This document shows positions 54,836-64,000 of a stretch of DNA of 64,000 bases, piece by piece. The DNA comes from Aquidulcibacter sp. (lineage in GTDB: Bacteria; Pseudomonadota; Alphaproteobacteria; Caulobacterales; Aquidulcibacteraceae). The DNA is taken from assembly GCA_027532555.1 (NCBI GenBank), contig JAPZTJ010000008.1:1-64000 (forward strand), written 5' to 3'. The notes under the pieces are model-generated. The model saw only the letters and a list, made by a program, of their open reading frames with translations. It made no database searches and was not told the origin of the DNA. Every line of letters starts with the position of its first letter. Position 1 is the first letter of the stretch. A program made the translations under genes and the position numbers.

Positions 54836-55603
54836 ATGAGCACAGACCCGACTTCACCTGCGGGGCGGATTTCCGCTTCCAAGAATATCAGGTTTTACCT
54901 GACTGCAGCCCAGCCTTGCCCCTATTTGGACGGACGGCGAGAACGCAAAGTCTTTGCCGCTCTTGATGGACATGATGCGATTGAACTCAACGACAGCCTG
55001 ACCCATGCAGGCTTTCGTCGCTCGCAAAACATTGCGTATCGGCCAGCTTGTGACATGTGTGCGGCGTGCGTCTCGGTTCGGGTTCCAGCCTCGCAATTTG
55101 TGTTCTCGAGGCGATGGAGGCGTGTATTGGCGCGCAATCAAGACGTCGTCGCAAAGCTGGTACCAGCACATGCCACTTATGAACAATATGCCTTGCTTCA
55201 GACCTATCTAAAGGATCGCCATTTCGGGGCGGGAATGTCAGATATGTCGGTCTTTGATTATTCGGCCATGGTGGAGGAAACCTCTGTCCGGACCCATATC
55301 ATCGAGTATCGTCTAGATGGCGAAGATGGTCGTTTGGTCGGATGTGCCTTAGTCGACGCTCTCGCCGATGGCCTGTCAATGGTTTACGCCTTCTTTGATC
55401 CCAGCGAGCCAAGCCGCAGCATGGGTAGTTTTATGATTCTGGATCATTTACGCCAAGCTCAAGCCGCCAATTATCCCTATGTTTATCTTGGATATTGGGT
55501 CCGTGGGTCACGCAAAATGGCCTATAAAACCAATTTTAGACCCATTGAGGCACTGGGTTCATCCGGCTGGACCGATTTGACCCCGCTTCTGGATCACAAC
55601 TGA
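54836..55603 (+). CDS. bpt: Aspartate/glutamate leucyltransferase (N-end rule)
   Basis: The 255-residue transferase adds leucine to N-terminal Asp/Glu for ClpS/ClpAP degradation. Motifs are FYLTAAQPCPYLDGRRERKVF, GFRRSQNIAYRPACDMCAACVSVRVP, DRHFGAGMSDM and YVYLGYWVRGSRKMAYKTNFRP, typical of the Ate/Bpt family. ATG 54836 is used; a TTG 18 bases upstream is less likely. Confidence 0.9.
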   Translation: MSTDPTSPAGRISASKNIRFYLTAAQPCPYLDGRRERKVFAALDGHDAIELNDSLTHAGFRRSQNIAYRPACDMCAACVSVRVPASQFVFSRRWRRVLARNQDVVAKLVPAHATYEQYALLQTYLKDRHFGAGMSDMSVFDYSAMVEETSVRTHIIEYRLDGEDGRLVGCALVDALADGLSMVYAFFDPSEPSRSMGSFMILDHLRQAQAANYPYVYLGYWVRGSRKMAYKTNFRPIEALGSSGWTDLTPLLDHN

Positions 55604-55718
55604 TCTGCACGCAGACGAATGATCAGAATTAACGCAAATTGAGCCTTTCAGTCAGAAATCGTTAAACATTACACACCACAAGCGGATCAATTATATCGTT
55701 TCTGCGGGGTGAATTGTC

Positions 55719-56513
55719 ATGCGCGTGTCTTACCTAATTCCAGCCCTGGCGCTGATCAGCAGCCCAGCCTTTGCGGATTCTCCCTTCTCTTTTGGCGGCT
55801 CGGTTGGTTATGAGTTTCCGGTCAGCGGCAAAGTCATCGACGAAACCTCAAGCGCCAGTGTCAATTTGACTGCCTTGAATTCCAGCCTAGCTGGAACAGG
55901 TATCTTGCGGCTACGCGGTACCGATTTCAAAGACAGCTCCGAAGCCCCACTTAAAGCAACGATCGAAGTGCGCTATGCCTTGACCCAAACTTCGGAAATG
56001 TTTGGCGCGATCACCTACAGCCAAGCTGACGGAAAGAGCACCAATATTGGCTGCGTAGAAACAATTGTCTCTGGCGCGCCGGTTTGTTCGATCCCGCTCA
56101 CTGCGACTTTTAGTGATTTCAAACAGATGGGTGTTGAGCTGGGCTATCGGCAGTGGCTTGAAAGCCCCTTCATGCGCGACCGGTTGTTCCCCTATTTCGC
56201 TTTACGTGCGGGCGCAACTCAAACTGATGCAATCTCAGCAACGGTTGCGGCCTTCGTTCCAAGCAATCCCAATGCAGTCATCGGGACGTGGAACCTATAT
56301 GACGACAAAGTCACCTATGTTGTCGGTGGCGATGTGGGTGCGACCTATCTGATCGCCCCATTTGCTGAAATCGGCGCGGAAGTGGGCGTGCGGTACAATT
56401 CTAAACTGTCTGAGATCGACACCAACCTTACGCCACTGGGCTTGGCCGCGGCCAATGACAAGTCAGACCGGATTACGATCCCCGTGTCAGTGCGTTTGAA
56501 CGCAGCTTTCTAA
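55719..56513 (+). CDS. Outer-membrane beta-barrel protein
   Basis: The 264-residue protein has a signal peptide (MRVSYLIPALALISSPAFA), alternating hydrophobic strands, and a C-terminal Phe (VRLNAAF) as in outer-membrane barrels. Sequence such as SFGGSVGYEFPVSG and LFPYFALRAGATQTDA fits a small OmpA/OmpW-like barrel. Specific function unknown. GGGGTGA precedes the ATG; a terminator follows. Confidence 0.8.
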   Translation: MRVSYLIPALALISSPAFADSPFSFGGSVGYEFPVSGKVIDETSSASVNLTALNSSLAGTGILRLRGTDFKDSSEAPLKATIEVRYALTQTSEMFGAITYSQADGKSTNIGCVETIVSGAPVCSIPLTATFSDFKQMGVELGYRQWLESPFMRDRLFPYFALRAGATQTDAISATVAAFVPSNPNAVIGTWNLYDDKVTYVVGGDVGATYLIAPFAEIGAEVGVRYNSKLSEIDTNLTPLGLAAANDKSDRITIPVSVRLNAAF

Positions 56514-56536
56514 GCTCTTCAACATCGAACTTGATT

Positions 56537-56567
56537 AAGGGCGCTTGGTTGGCCGAGCGCCCTTTTT
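56537..56567 (+). terminator. Rho-independent terminator of the beta-barrel gene
   Basis: Stem AGGGCGCT / AGCGCCCT with a short GC-containing loop and TTTTT after it, 25 bases past the stop codon. Confidence 0.85.
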
Positions 56568-56617
56568 GCTGGGTTGGTGCTTGGCAACTCCCTCCTCATG
56601 ACGAGAGGTCACAAGTG

Positions 56618-57046
56618 CTAAGCTTTGGTCGGCAAAAGTAGCTGTTGCGAAGAAGCCTCGGCAATCAGCTCGTCGTTCTCGCGCTTCAGCTCTACGCGGC
56701 ATGTGATCATTTGACGCGTCTGAGCGACAACCCTCGCCTCTATTAGAAGTGCTTCAGCGCGCCCGACACGAACAAAGTTCATGGTAAGGCTCGTTGTTCG
56801 AAACACCATGTCATTTGGAACCACCGTCATCGCTGCGAACGCGGCGGCTTGGTCCGCAAGTGCCGTGAGGTAACCACCGAACAGTGATCCATCCGCGTTT
56901 AGTAATTCCGGATTTGGCATCCAACGTTTGCGCACCCAACCATCGCCCCAGTCGTCGAGACCACCAAGTTGGAGCGTTTGAACGACAGGGGGCAAAACTG
57001 CCGACCCAGCCTTGAGCAAATCCAATCGTTCCGTTGCCCAAGTCAT
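56618..57046 (-). CDS. PaaI-like hotdog thioesterase
   Basis: The 142-residue protein has the hotdog fold: LLNADGSLFGGYLTALADQAAAFAAMTVVPNDM and LTMNFVRVGRAEALLIEARVV, RVELKRENDELIAEAS. It likely hydrolyses an acyl-CoA. Between a terminator and the parC region it stands alone. Confidence 0.8.
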   Translation of the reverse strand: MTWATERLDLLKAGSAVLPPVVQTLQLGGLDDWGDGWVRKRWMPNPELLNADGSLFGGYLTALADQAAAFAAMTVVPNDMVFRTTSLTMNFVRVGRAEALLIEARVVAQTRQMITCRVELKRENDELIAEASSQQLLLPTKA

Positions 57047-57277
57047 CTGCTCACTCCATCTCTTTTAGAGCGTAATCATACAGGGAATGGTCGACATGCC
57101 TATGCAGTTTTGCGTGTGCGTGCTTGCTTAGCTATCGCCTAGAAGGCGGCAGCTCAAGCGAGCCTCGAGGGCCTCAAACAGGCATTCCTACAATCGATAC
57201 CGCGCTCTGAGACGGGTACAGCCTGCGGCAAAGTGGGTCAAATTGGAAAATGTTTTCACGTTCGCTTTCCCCGCGTC

Positions 57278-59554
57278 CTACCCCACAAACTTGCCCGAGC
57301 GCGAGAAGCCACGGGGGACCATGCGGCCGGCGGCGGCGCGTTTGGCGATATAGTCTTTCCAGTCCGGCACATCGCGGCGGCGGCCGGAGGTGTCGTACCA
57401 AGCTAGGCCCTCTTCAGCCTTGAACGTCAGCGCGTCCAACAGGCCACCATCCTTATAGGCTTGCAGCTTGACGCCTTTACCGCGACCCATGCGGGGCAAT
57501 TCTTCGGTTTTGAAGACCACCAGTTTCCGGTTCTCGCCGACAACAGCCACCATTTCGCCTTGAATGGGCGCAACCACCGCTGTTTTGGCGCCGTCATCTA
57601 GGTTCAAGACCTGCTTGCCCGAGCGTCGCATCGCCGCGCATTCTTCATCGCTGACCACAAAGCCATAGCCCGAACTGGCGGCAATCAAGCGCTCGCCATC
57701 AGGCTTAGGCAGGAACATGGCCAGAATGTCGTGCTCTTCGCCCAGATCAATCGAGAGACGCACGGGTTCACCAAGGCCCCGGCCACCGGGCAATTTATCG
57801 CCCGCCAAAGCAAAAGCGCGACCATCGGTGGCAAAGAGGACGATGCGGTCCGTCGTTTCAGCATGGAGAGAGAGATAATAGCCGTCGCCATCCTTATACT
57901 TAACGGTCGACAGATCATCGATCTTGCCCTTAAGCGCCCGGATCCAGCCCTTTTGCGACAGGACCACCGTGATCGGCTCACGCGTGACGAAGGCTTCTGC
58001 ACTCAAAGAAAGCGCAACCGGGGCATCAGCAAACGTCGTGCGACGGGCACCAAGTGGCGTGTCTTTTGAGAACGCAGACTGGATTTCACGCAATTCTTCA
58101 GACGCTTGCGCCCACTGTAAAGCGGGAGAGGCAATCATCGCCATCAGGCCGTCGCGCTCGGCCTTTAAGTCTTCATTCTCTTGGCGAATTTCCATCTCTT
58201 CGAGCTTACGCAAATTGCGCAAGCGCGTGTCGAGAATAGCGTTGGCTTGGACGTCAGTCAGATCAAAGGTGGCGATAAGGACTTGCTTGGGCTCATCCTC
58301 ATAGCGGATGATGCGGATGACTTCGTCGAGATTGAGATAAGCAACGAGCAAGCCCGCCAAAATCTCCAAACGCGCTTCAATCTTGCGCAGCCGCCAATTG
58401 GCGCGTGCGACAATCACATCCCGCTTGTGATCGAGAAACGCCTTCAAACATTCAACCAAACTCATCACGCGCGGCGCGCCTTTGGCGTCCAGCACGTTGA
58501 GGTTCATTGAAAAGCGGTTTTCAAGATCGGTGAGCTTAAACAAGCTCTCCATCAATTGCTCCGGCTCAACCGTGCGGGCGCGCGGCTCAAGCACGAGGCG
58601 GATGTCTTCTGCGCTCTCATCGCGCACATCGCCCAAGAGTGGGGCTTTTTTGTTCTCTATGAGCTCTGCCAAGCGCTCAACAATTTTGGACTTTTGTACC
58701 TGATACGGCGTCTCGGTCACGATGATACGCCACGTGCCCCGTCCTGTATCTTCGACATGCCAGCGGGCGCGGGTACGGAAGCCCCCCTTACCCGTTGCAT
58801 AGGCTTCACGAATTGCCGCGCGCGATTCAATACATATCCCACCTGTCGGGAAATCTGGTCCGGGGACAAGCGCCAAGATTTCGTCCAGATCGGCTTCAGG
58901 CTTATCAATCAGCAACAAGCAGGCATCGATCAGCTCCGCCGCATTGTGCGGTGGGATCGACGTCGCCATCCCGACCGCAATGCCCATCGAGCCATTGGCC
59001 AAAAGGTTTGGATAGCCAGCCGGCAGAACCGAAGGCTCTTCATCTTCTTGGCTATAGGTTTCGCGGAAAAGGACTGAATCCTCGTCCACGCCTTCCATCA
59101 ACAATGCGCCAATCGCGGTTAGACGCGCTTCGGTATAGCGATAGGCAGCAGCGGAATCACCATCAATGTTGCCGAAATTGCCCTGTCCATCGACAAGCGG
59201 ATAGCGAACCGAAAAATCCTGCGCCAAGCGCACCAGGGCGTCGTAAATCGCGCTATCGCCGTGAGGGTGATACTTACCCATCACATCGCCGACGATCTTG
59301 GCGCACTTTTTGAAATTGCTAGATGGGTCTAGACCCAGTTCGCCCATGGCGTGAATGATGCGGCGTTGAACGGGTTTTAGGCCATCGCGCACATCGGGCA
59401 GTGCGCGGCTGGTAATGGTCGACAAGGCATAGACGAGGTAACGGCTTTCTAAGGCGCGATCAAACGGCTCATTGATAATGTTGCCGCTATCGCCGCCACT
59501 GCCATCTAATTCCACTAAATCGCCCATGGGCCCGTTATCCTTCGAATCAGGCAT
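57278..59554 (-). CDS. parC: DNA topoisomerase IV subunit A
   Basis: The 758-residue cleavage subunit has [43 protein letters not shown] (quinolone-determining region), the catalytic Tyr in [10 protein letters not shown] (residue 140), and a beta-pinwheel C-terminal domain ([44 protein letters not shown]). It acts with ParE to decatenate chromosomes. No GyrA-box QRRGGRG-like motif was seen, which supports ParC. Confidence 0.94.
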   Translation of the reverse strand: MPDSKDNGPMGDLVELDGSGGDSGNIINEPFDRALESRYLVYALSTITSRALPDVRDGLKPVQRRIIHAMGELGLDPSSNFKKCAKIVGDVMGKYHPHGDSAIYDALVRLAQDFSVRYPLVDGQGNFGNIDGDSAAAYRYTEARLTAIGALLMEGVDEDSVLFRETYSQEDEEPSVLPAGYPNLLANGSMGIAVGMATSIPPHNAAELIDACLLLIDKPEADLDEILALVPGPDFPTGGICIESRAAIREAYATGKGGFRTRARWHVEDTGRGTWRIIVTETPYQVQKSKIVERLAELIENKKAPLLGDVRDESAEDIRLVLEPRARTVEPEQLMESLFKLTDLENRFSMNLNVLDAKGAPRVMSLVECLKAFLDHKRDVIVARANWRLRKIEARLEILAGLLVAYLNLDEVIRIIRYEDEPKQVLIATFDLTDVQANAILDTRLRNLRKLEEMEIRQENEDLKAERDGLMAMIASPALQWAQASEELREIQSAFSKDTPLGARRTTFADAPVALSLSAEAFVTREPITVVLSQKGWIRALKGKIDDLSTVKYKDGDGYYLSLHAETTDRIVLFATDGRAFALAGDKLPGGRGLGEPVRLSIDLGEEHDILAMFLPKPDGERLIAASSGYGFVVSDEECAAMRRSGKQVLNLDDGAKTAVVAPIQGEMVAVVGENRKLVVFKTEELPRMGRGKGVKLQAYKDGGLLDALTFKAEEGLAWYDTSGRRRDVPDWKDYIAKRAAAGRMVPRGFSRSGKFVG

Positions 59555-59659
59555 CCATCATGGCAGTGTGCGCGGCCAAGTGCGACGACAAGCGGCAGCG
59601 ACTTGTGGACAAGTACTGCAATAAAGTGCCGATTTATAGGGATTTTCGTGGGGTGGGAG

Positions 59660-59734
59660 TGGCAGCTCCTACGGGAGTCGAACCCGTCTTTCCTGATTGA
59701 AAATCAGGCGTCCTAACCGATAGACGAAGGAGCC
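59660..59734 (-). tRNA. tRNA-Glu (TTC)
   Basis: A 75-base tRNA with acceptor GGCTCCT/AGGAGCT (one G-U), discriminator G and encoded CCA; the anticodon arm CCTGATTTTCAATCAGG gives TTC. T-loop GGTTCGACT. Confidence 0.95.
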
Positions 59735-59807
59735 ACATCACGCGTTGTTCACACGAGAGGCGCGCTCTATACAAAGGCCATTGCCAACACGCAAGCGGCC
59801 TTTGCTG

Positions 59808-61601
59808 CTAAGATGCAGGACTTGCATCGATAATCTCACAATCGACCGCGTTTCCACCGCGCCAATCATCCTTTTTCAACCGAACCACAACATGTAAGGG
59901 CCGTCGCCCCATCAAAGCGTCGCCTAACGGTGTGTTCAAAGCGCGAAATGCAATCGCTTTGATTCTTTGCCCGGATTGATCTTCCAGCATCAGGCGCACA
60001 TGGCCGGTTCCAACGGGCGCGGCTGCATAAGGACGGACATCGGCAAAGGCAAAGACTGGGTCGGGCCAACCTGCGCCATAAGGACCAACCTCTGTCATAG
60101 CGTCGAGAAGCTCTGGCGTTGCGGCCCCAAGCCCAACAAGGGCGTCGATGGCGAGATCGCGGCTGGTGCCGGTTGCATCCGATTCAGTGCGTAAGCGACG
60201 AGCTAAGTCCTGATGAACAGACTTTAGCGCGCTGAAGGTCATGCTCAGGCCTGCTGCCATAGCATGACCACCGCCGGCCAGAATAACGCCGTCACTTGCA
60301 GCACCAGAAACAGCTGCGCCCAGATTAATGCCCGGCACGGATCGCCCAGACCCTTTGGCATAGGGATCATCTGGATCGGCGGAGCCGATGACAATGACAG
60401 GGCGATGGAAACGGTCTTTCAAGCGCCCAGCCACAATGCCGATGATGCCAGGATGCCAACCGGGCGCGCCTAACATCAACAGCGGTCCATCCAGCGGTCC
60501 CGCTTCACCCCGCTCAACACGAGCAATGGCTTCTTCAAGCACATTAGCCTCAATGGCGCGACGTTCCTGATTGAGGACTTCAAGCTCTTCCGCGATTTGG
60601 GAAGCCTCTGCGGCATTGTCCGTCGATAAAAGACGCACCGCCAGCGAGGAGTCCCCAACACGGCCCCCAGCATTTAAGCGTGGGCCAAATACCCAGCCAG
60701 AGGCATAGACACTGCCCGGGTCCTTCAGTTTCGACGTCACCGCCAACGCCGCAAGGCCGGGATTGGTCAGTTTCTCTTGAACCTTCAAGCCTTGAGCCAC
60801 CAAAGCGCGGTTCAAGCCCGTTAGCGGGGCAACATCGCAAATCGTTCCAAGCGCTGCGAGGTCAAGGCGGCTTAAAAGATCATATTCGGAACCAGACCAA
60901 AGCCCTTTCTGACGAGCTGCACGATTGAGTGCAACCAGCGCCACAAACACCACACCGGCGGCGGTTAAATGGCCTAAGCCAGAGCGATCGTCCTGCCGAT
61001 TAGGATTGACCACAGCCAAGGCAGGCGGCGGCTCGCCGTGCATCAAATGATGGTCAAACACCACGACATCCAGGCCAATTCGCGCCGCTTCCTCGAGCGC
61101 TGCATAGGCGGCCGCCCCACAGTCGACTGTGATCAAAAGATCGGTGCCGCCAGCCTTGATCTTGTTGACGATCTTCGGGCTAGGGCCATAGCCGTCCAAA
61201 ATACGGTCAGGCACAAACACATTGGCGCGCGCACCAATTGCTTTAAACCAGCTTAAAAGCAATGCCCCTGAGGTCCCGCCATCAACATCATAGTCGGCCA
61301 AAATGGTAATGGCCCTCTGACCTTGCACAGCGGCAAGGATGGCATCAACCGCCTTCTCCATGTCTTGCAGGGTGAAGGGCTCGGGCAGTTCGTTTTTGAG
61401 CTTGGGTGATAAGATGCGCAGCGCGGTATCAGGCACCGCCCCGCGCGCAACCAAAAGCTTGGCTTGCATCGCGCCAATGCCGAGGCGACGCACGCCTTCT
61501 TCCAAAACACCAATCTCAGCTTCAGAATGCCCATCAGGCAAACGCTGAAGCCATCTCCGACCAGTCAGGCTCGACTCTATTCCGAGGAAAGAGCCAAGCA
61601 T
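59808..61601 (-). CDS. recJ: Single-stranded-DNA-specific exonuclease RecJ
   Basis: The 597-residue 5'-3' exonuclease has DHH motifs: ILADYDVDGGTSGALLL, VVVFDHHLMHGE (DHH) and the DHHA1 domain with GSGRSVPGINLGAAVS and GGGHAMAAGLSM. It works in recombination and mismatch repair. It follows glpX by 4 bases in the hom-glpX-recJ order typical of alphaproteobacteria. Confidence 0.94.
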   Translation of the reverse strand: MLGSFLGIESSLTGRRWLQRLPDGHSEAEIGVLEEGVRRLGIGAMQAKLLVARGAVPDTALRILSPKLKNELPEPFTLQDMEKAVDAILAAVQGQRAITILADYDVDGGTSGALLLSWFKAIGARANVFVPDRILDGYGPSPKIVNKIKAGGTDLLITVDCGAAAYAALEEAARIGLDVVVFDHHLMHGEPPPALAVVNPNRQDDRSGLGHLTAAGVVFVALVALNRAARQKGLWSGSEYDLLSRLDLAALGTICDVAPLTGLNRALVAQGLKVQEKLTNPGLAALAVTSKLKDPGSVYASGWVFGPRLNAGGRVGDSSLAVRLLSTDNAAEASQIAEELEVLNQERRAIEANVLEEAIARVERGEAGPLDGPLLMLGAPGWHPGIIGIVAGRLKDRFHRPVIVIGSADPDDPYAKGSGRSVPGINLGAAVSGAASDGVILAGGGHAMAAGLSMTFSALKSVHQDLARRLRTESDATGTSRDLAIDALVGLGAATPELLDAMTEVGPYGAGWPDPVFAFADVRPYAAAPVGTGHVRLMLEDQSGQRIKAIAFRALNTPLGDALMGRRPLHVVVRLKKDDWRGGNAVDCEIIDASPAS

Positions 61602-61605
61602 CCGC

Positions 61606-62556
61606 CTAGCCTAGATGCTGGGTGCGGACCACACGGGCAGTCTTCGCAGCGGAGTCCAGAACCAAAGTCTCGGTCACAAAGCCCTTGGAAGTTGCTTTCA
61701 CGCCTGCCACCAGCGCACCATTGGTGACGCCTGTCGCAGAGAAGACCACGTCGGTAGAGACCAATTCGTCCAATTGATAGGTGCGATTAAAGTCAGTGAT
61801 GCCAATGCGGCGAGCCCGGCCTTTTTCATCCTCATTACGGAAAACCAAACGACCTTGGAATTGACCGCCGACGCATTTCAGTGCCGCGGCCGCCAACACG
61901 CCCTCGGGCGCGCCACCTTGACCCAAATAAAGGTCGATCCCGGTTTCAGGATCTGTGGTGTAGATCACGCCTGCAACATCGCCATCGGTGATTAGATGAA
62001 TGCGGGCACCAACCGAACGAAGGCTCTCAATAATGCTGCTATGACGTGGCCGATCGAGGACACAGACGCCAATCTCTTGTGGCTGAACGCCCTTGGCCTT
62101 CGCCAACGCAATGACGTTTTCAGCAGGCGTTCGATCAAGGTCGACAACGCCCGCTGGCAAGCCAGGGCCGACGGCGATTTTGTCCATATAGGTATCTGGG
62201 GCATACAAAAGCCCGCCCTTGGGTGCGATGGCCAAAACGGCCAAGGCGTTGGGCATTGCTTTCGCGGTCAGGGTCGTGCCTTCAAGAGGGTCAAGCGCGA
62301 TATCAAACTCACCACCTTGTCCCGTTCCTACTTCTTCCCCGATATAGAGCATTGGCGCTTCGTCGCGCTCGCCCTCGCCAATAACCACGCGGCCCTTCAT
62401 GGCGATGGCATTCAAACCCGTCCGCATCGCGTCAACGGCCAATTGATCGGCGGCCTTTTCATCACCCCGGCCAATGCCCCGATAAGAGGCGATTGCTGCG
62501 GCCTCGGTAGCTGCCAAAGCACCTGCGGCGATATCAGGGGGAAGGTTTAAAGTCAT
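61606..62556 (-). CDS. glpX: Class II fructose-1,6-bisphosphatase
   Basis: The 316-residue enzyme dephosphorylates fructose-1,6-bisphosphate. Conserved pieces are GDEKAADQLAVDAMR, VIGEGERDEAPMLYIGEEVG, DIALDPLEGTTLTAKAMPNALAVLAIAPKG and GQGGAPEGVLAAAALKCVGGQFQGR. ATG 62556 with a GGA in front is preferred over upstream in-frame starts. Confidence 0.93.
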   Translation of the reverse strand: MTLNLPPDIAAGALAATEAAAIASYRGIGRGDEKAADQLAVDAMRTGLNAIAMKGRVVIGEGERDEAPMLYIGEEVGTGQGGEFDIALDPLEGTTLTAKAMPNALAVLAIAPKGGLLYAPDTYMDKIAVGPGLPAGVVDLDRTPAENVIALAKAKGVQPQEIGVCVLDRPRHSSIIESLRSVGARIHLITDGDVAGVIYTTDPETGIDLYLGQGGAPEGVLAAAALKCVGGQFQGRLVFRNEDEKGRARRIGITDFNRTYQLDELVSTDVVFSATGVTNGALVAGVKATSKGFVTETLVLDSAAKTARVVRTQHLG

Positions 62557-62604
62557 AAAAGGTCCAACTTTATTAGAGATCATGAACAGGCCAACGGCCC
62601 GCAA

Positions 62605-63876
62605 TTAGTCTTCTAGAGGCATCAAGACGGGAGCCTCAACAAGGACTTCCAGTCGAGAAAGCTCACCCAAGGCATCCAACAAATCCTGCTCTGCCAAGGG
62701 CTGCGTGGTCAGCACGATCGGTACACGGGATGCATCCTCGGGGGGCTTTTGCAGGAAGCTTTCGATAGAAACAAGGTGCTTTGCCAGCGTATCGGTGATT
62801 TTCGCGATGGTTCCAGCCCGATCGGGGACGCGCAAACGAACATAGAATTTCGATGAAACCAAAAGCCCACCGGTAGCTGCAGTCAATTGGTTGGCTTGAC
62901 CGGGACCGGAAAACACGGGCCGCGAATCCTCATGCGAAAGATCGATCAAATCGCCAGCAACTGCGGAAGCTGTCGGCCCTGCCCCTGCCCCGGCACCAAC
63001 CAGCGACAAGCGACCAACCGGATCTGCATCGATCACAACCGCATTGAGGGGACCATTGACCCGCGCAATTGGGTGATCCTGTGCCAAAAGAGTTGGGCGT
63101 ACCGATTGAAAGACGCTGTCGCCAACACGGGCGGCTTTGGCCAATAACTTTACGCGGCGACCAAGAAATTTGGCGCTTTCCAAATCAATTGGTTCAATGG
63201 CTTGGATACCCTCAAGGCGCAAAGCCTGAAAATTAGGTGCACCACCAAAGGCAATCGCCGACAAAATAGCCAGCTTATGCCCAGCATCAGCGCCAGAGAC
63301 ATCGAGTGTCGGATCAGCTTCAGCGTAGCCTAGGCGCTGCGCATCGGCCAAGACTTCACCAAAGCTGCGCCCAGTCAAATCCATCTCGGTCAGAATGTAA
63401 TTGCACGTGCCGTTCAACACACCACTGACCGCTGTGATATGATTGGCGGCCAAGCCTTCACGCAGGGCTTTGATCACAGGAATGCCGCCAGCTACGGCAG
63501 CCTCATAGCGAATCTCAGCACCATGCTTTGCGGCAAGTGCGGCAAGTGCCGCGCCATGTTCCGCCAACAGAGCCTTATTGGCCGTCACCACGTGCTTGCC
63601 AGCGGTTAGAGCAGCCTCGACCGCAGCCTTCGCACTACCTTCAGAACCGCCCATCAGTTCGACAAACACGTCAATGTCAGGACTGGAAGCGAGTGCGACC
63701 GGATCATCGAACCAAGCAATGCCAGAAATGTCGACCTCGCGCGTGCGCCCTTTGGTGCGCGCAGATACGCCAGTCACTTTCACGGTCGACGCCAGGGGCC
63801 CCTGCCCGTATGCCAGCTTTAGAAGCCCGCCACCGACTGTACCGAGGCCGGCAATCCCAATTCTCAAGACACCCAT
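62605..63876 (-). CDS. hom: Homoserine dehydrogenase
   Basis: The 423-residue enzyme makes homoserine for threonine and methionine synthesis. GIAGLGTVGGGLLKL is the NAD(P) site, TANKALLAEHG, YEAAVAGGIPVIKALREGL and GVLNGTCNYILTEM are catalytic-domain motifs, and the C-terminus has an ACT domain (YVRLRVPDRAGTIAKITDTLAKH) for feedback control by threonine. ATG 63876 is used. Confidence 0.94.
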   Translation of the reverse strand: MGVLRIGIAGLGTVGGGLLKLAYGQGPLASTVKVTGVSARTKGRTREVDISGIAWFDDPVALASSPDIDVFVELMGGSEGSAKAAVEAALTAGKHVVTANKALLAEHGAALAALAAKHGAEIRYEAAVAGGIPVIKALREGLAANHITAVSGVLNGTCNYILTEMDLTGRSFGEVLADAQRLGYAEADPTLDVSGADAGHKLAILSAIAFGGAPNFQALRLEGIQAIEPIDLESAKFLGRRVKLLAKAARVGDSVFQSVRPTLLAQDHPIARVNGPLNAVVIDADPVGRLSLVGAGAGAGPTASAVAGDLIDLSHEDSRPVFSGPGQANQLTAATGGLLVSSKFYVRLRVPDRAGTIAKITDTLAKHLVSIESFLQKPPEDASRVPIVLTTQPLAEQDLLDALGELSRLEVLVEAPVLMPLED

Positions 63877-63934
63877 GTAAATCTCTCTATCAGGCACAAA
63901 GGCCCGTTGATTGCGACTAGATCAGAGAACAGGT

Positions 63935-64000
63935 CTATAAAGACCCACTCTCCTCGGTCAAAAACTTCCGCACGGCACGCGCGGCTTGGCGAATTCTTTG
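63935..64000 (-). CDS. Class I aminotransferase, 3' end only (cut by window edge)
   Basis: The last 21 codons before a TAG stop read QRIRQAARAVRKFLTEESGSL. The pattern R-I-R-Q-A-x-R-x-x-R-x-F-L is the usual C-terminus of the aminotransferases encoded just upstream of hom in alphaproteobacteria. Substrate cannot be read from this fragment. It would be co-transcribed with hom, 58 bases downstream. Confidence 0.6.
   Translation of the reverse strand, partial: QRIRQAARAVRKFLTEESGSL

Overview
The window is chromosomal DNA from an alphaproteobacterium. The evidence is ALA synthase (hemA) of the Shemin pathway, an NDUFS4-type complex I subunit, a MucR/Ros regulator, an LdtR-like MarR regulator, a K+-independent H+-pyrophosphatase, a short SRP RNA just upstream of dnaX, and the conserved blocks nrdR-rib-nusB-thiL, dnaX-ybaB-recR and hom-glpX-recJ. 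FliN-like and MotB proteins point to a flagellated cell. The overall look is Caulobacterales or Hyphomonadaceae-like, but no rRNA is present and the genus is not determined here. Base composition is moderate and most of the window is compact housekeeping DNA with short gaps and many ATGA overlaps.

Layout. 1-143: left edge of an IS30-family element, cut by the window. 0.5-4.2 kb: ABC exporter pair and a DUF445 membrane protein. 4.4-9.7 kb (minus): lipocalin-like lipoprotein, then the rlpA-tmk-holB-tatD-MBL block. 9.8-11.4 kb: tRNA-Ser and an orphan RTX repeat protein. 11.6-19.0 kb: acyl-CoA synthetase, two cyclophilins, isovaleryl-CoA dehydrogenase, a membrane-anchored GH24 protein and mgtE. 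19-25 kb: tRNA-Leu, FliN-like/lipB divergent pair, DUF1176, gatB, tRNA-Arg, NDUFS4, tRNA-Pro, DUF192 and a double cold-shock protein. 25-32.7 kb: parE, DUF1272, a saccharopine-dehydrogenase-like reductase, recR-ybaB-dnaX, SRP RNA, nudC. 32.7-37.5 kb: two SH3b membrane proteins and hppA. 37.7-43.3 kb: thiL-nusB-ribH-ribE-ribD(C)-nrdR and glyA. 43.4-44.2 kb: an AT-rich island with a split mucR gene. 44.2-53.8 kb: hemA, ldtR, a valine catabolism cluster, hemB, an oxidoreductase and a flavin reductase. 53.9-64 kb: motB, bpt, an outer-membrane barrel, a thioesterase, parC, tRNA-Glu, recJ, glpX, hom and the 3' end of an aminotransferase gene.

Functional themes. Both topoisomerase IV subunits, two steps of haem synthesis (hemA, hemB), riboflavin synthesis, branched-chain amino-acid breakdown (leucine via isovaleryl-CoA, valine via isobutyryl-CoA) and replication clamp-loader subunits (holB, dnaX) are encoded here. 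The riboflavin operon is reduced: RibD lacks its deaminase domain and ribBA is absent from its usual place.

The most interesting locus is the MucR region. The gene is split after 83 codons, and the break lies exactly on A AAA AAC, a classic -1 slippery heptamer in the correct phase. A -1 shift restores a MucR protein of normal length (about 139 residues). The locus is AT-rich, carries three exact copies of TATACTTAA, and is followed by a long inverted repeat. Whether this is programmed frameshifting, a recent pseudogene or a sequencing error cannot be decided from the sequence alone.
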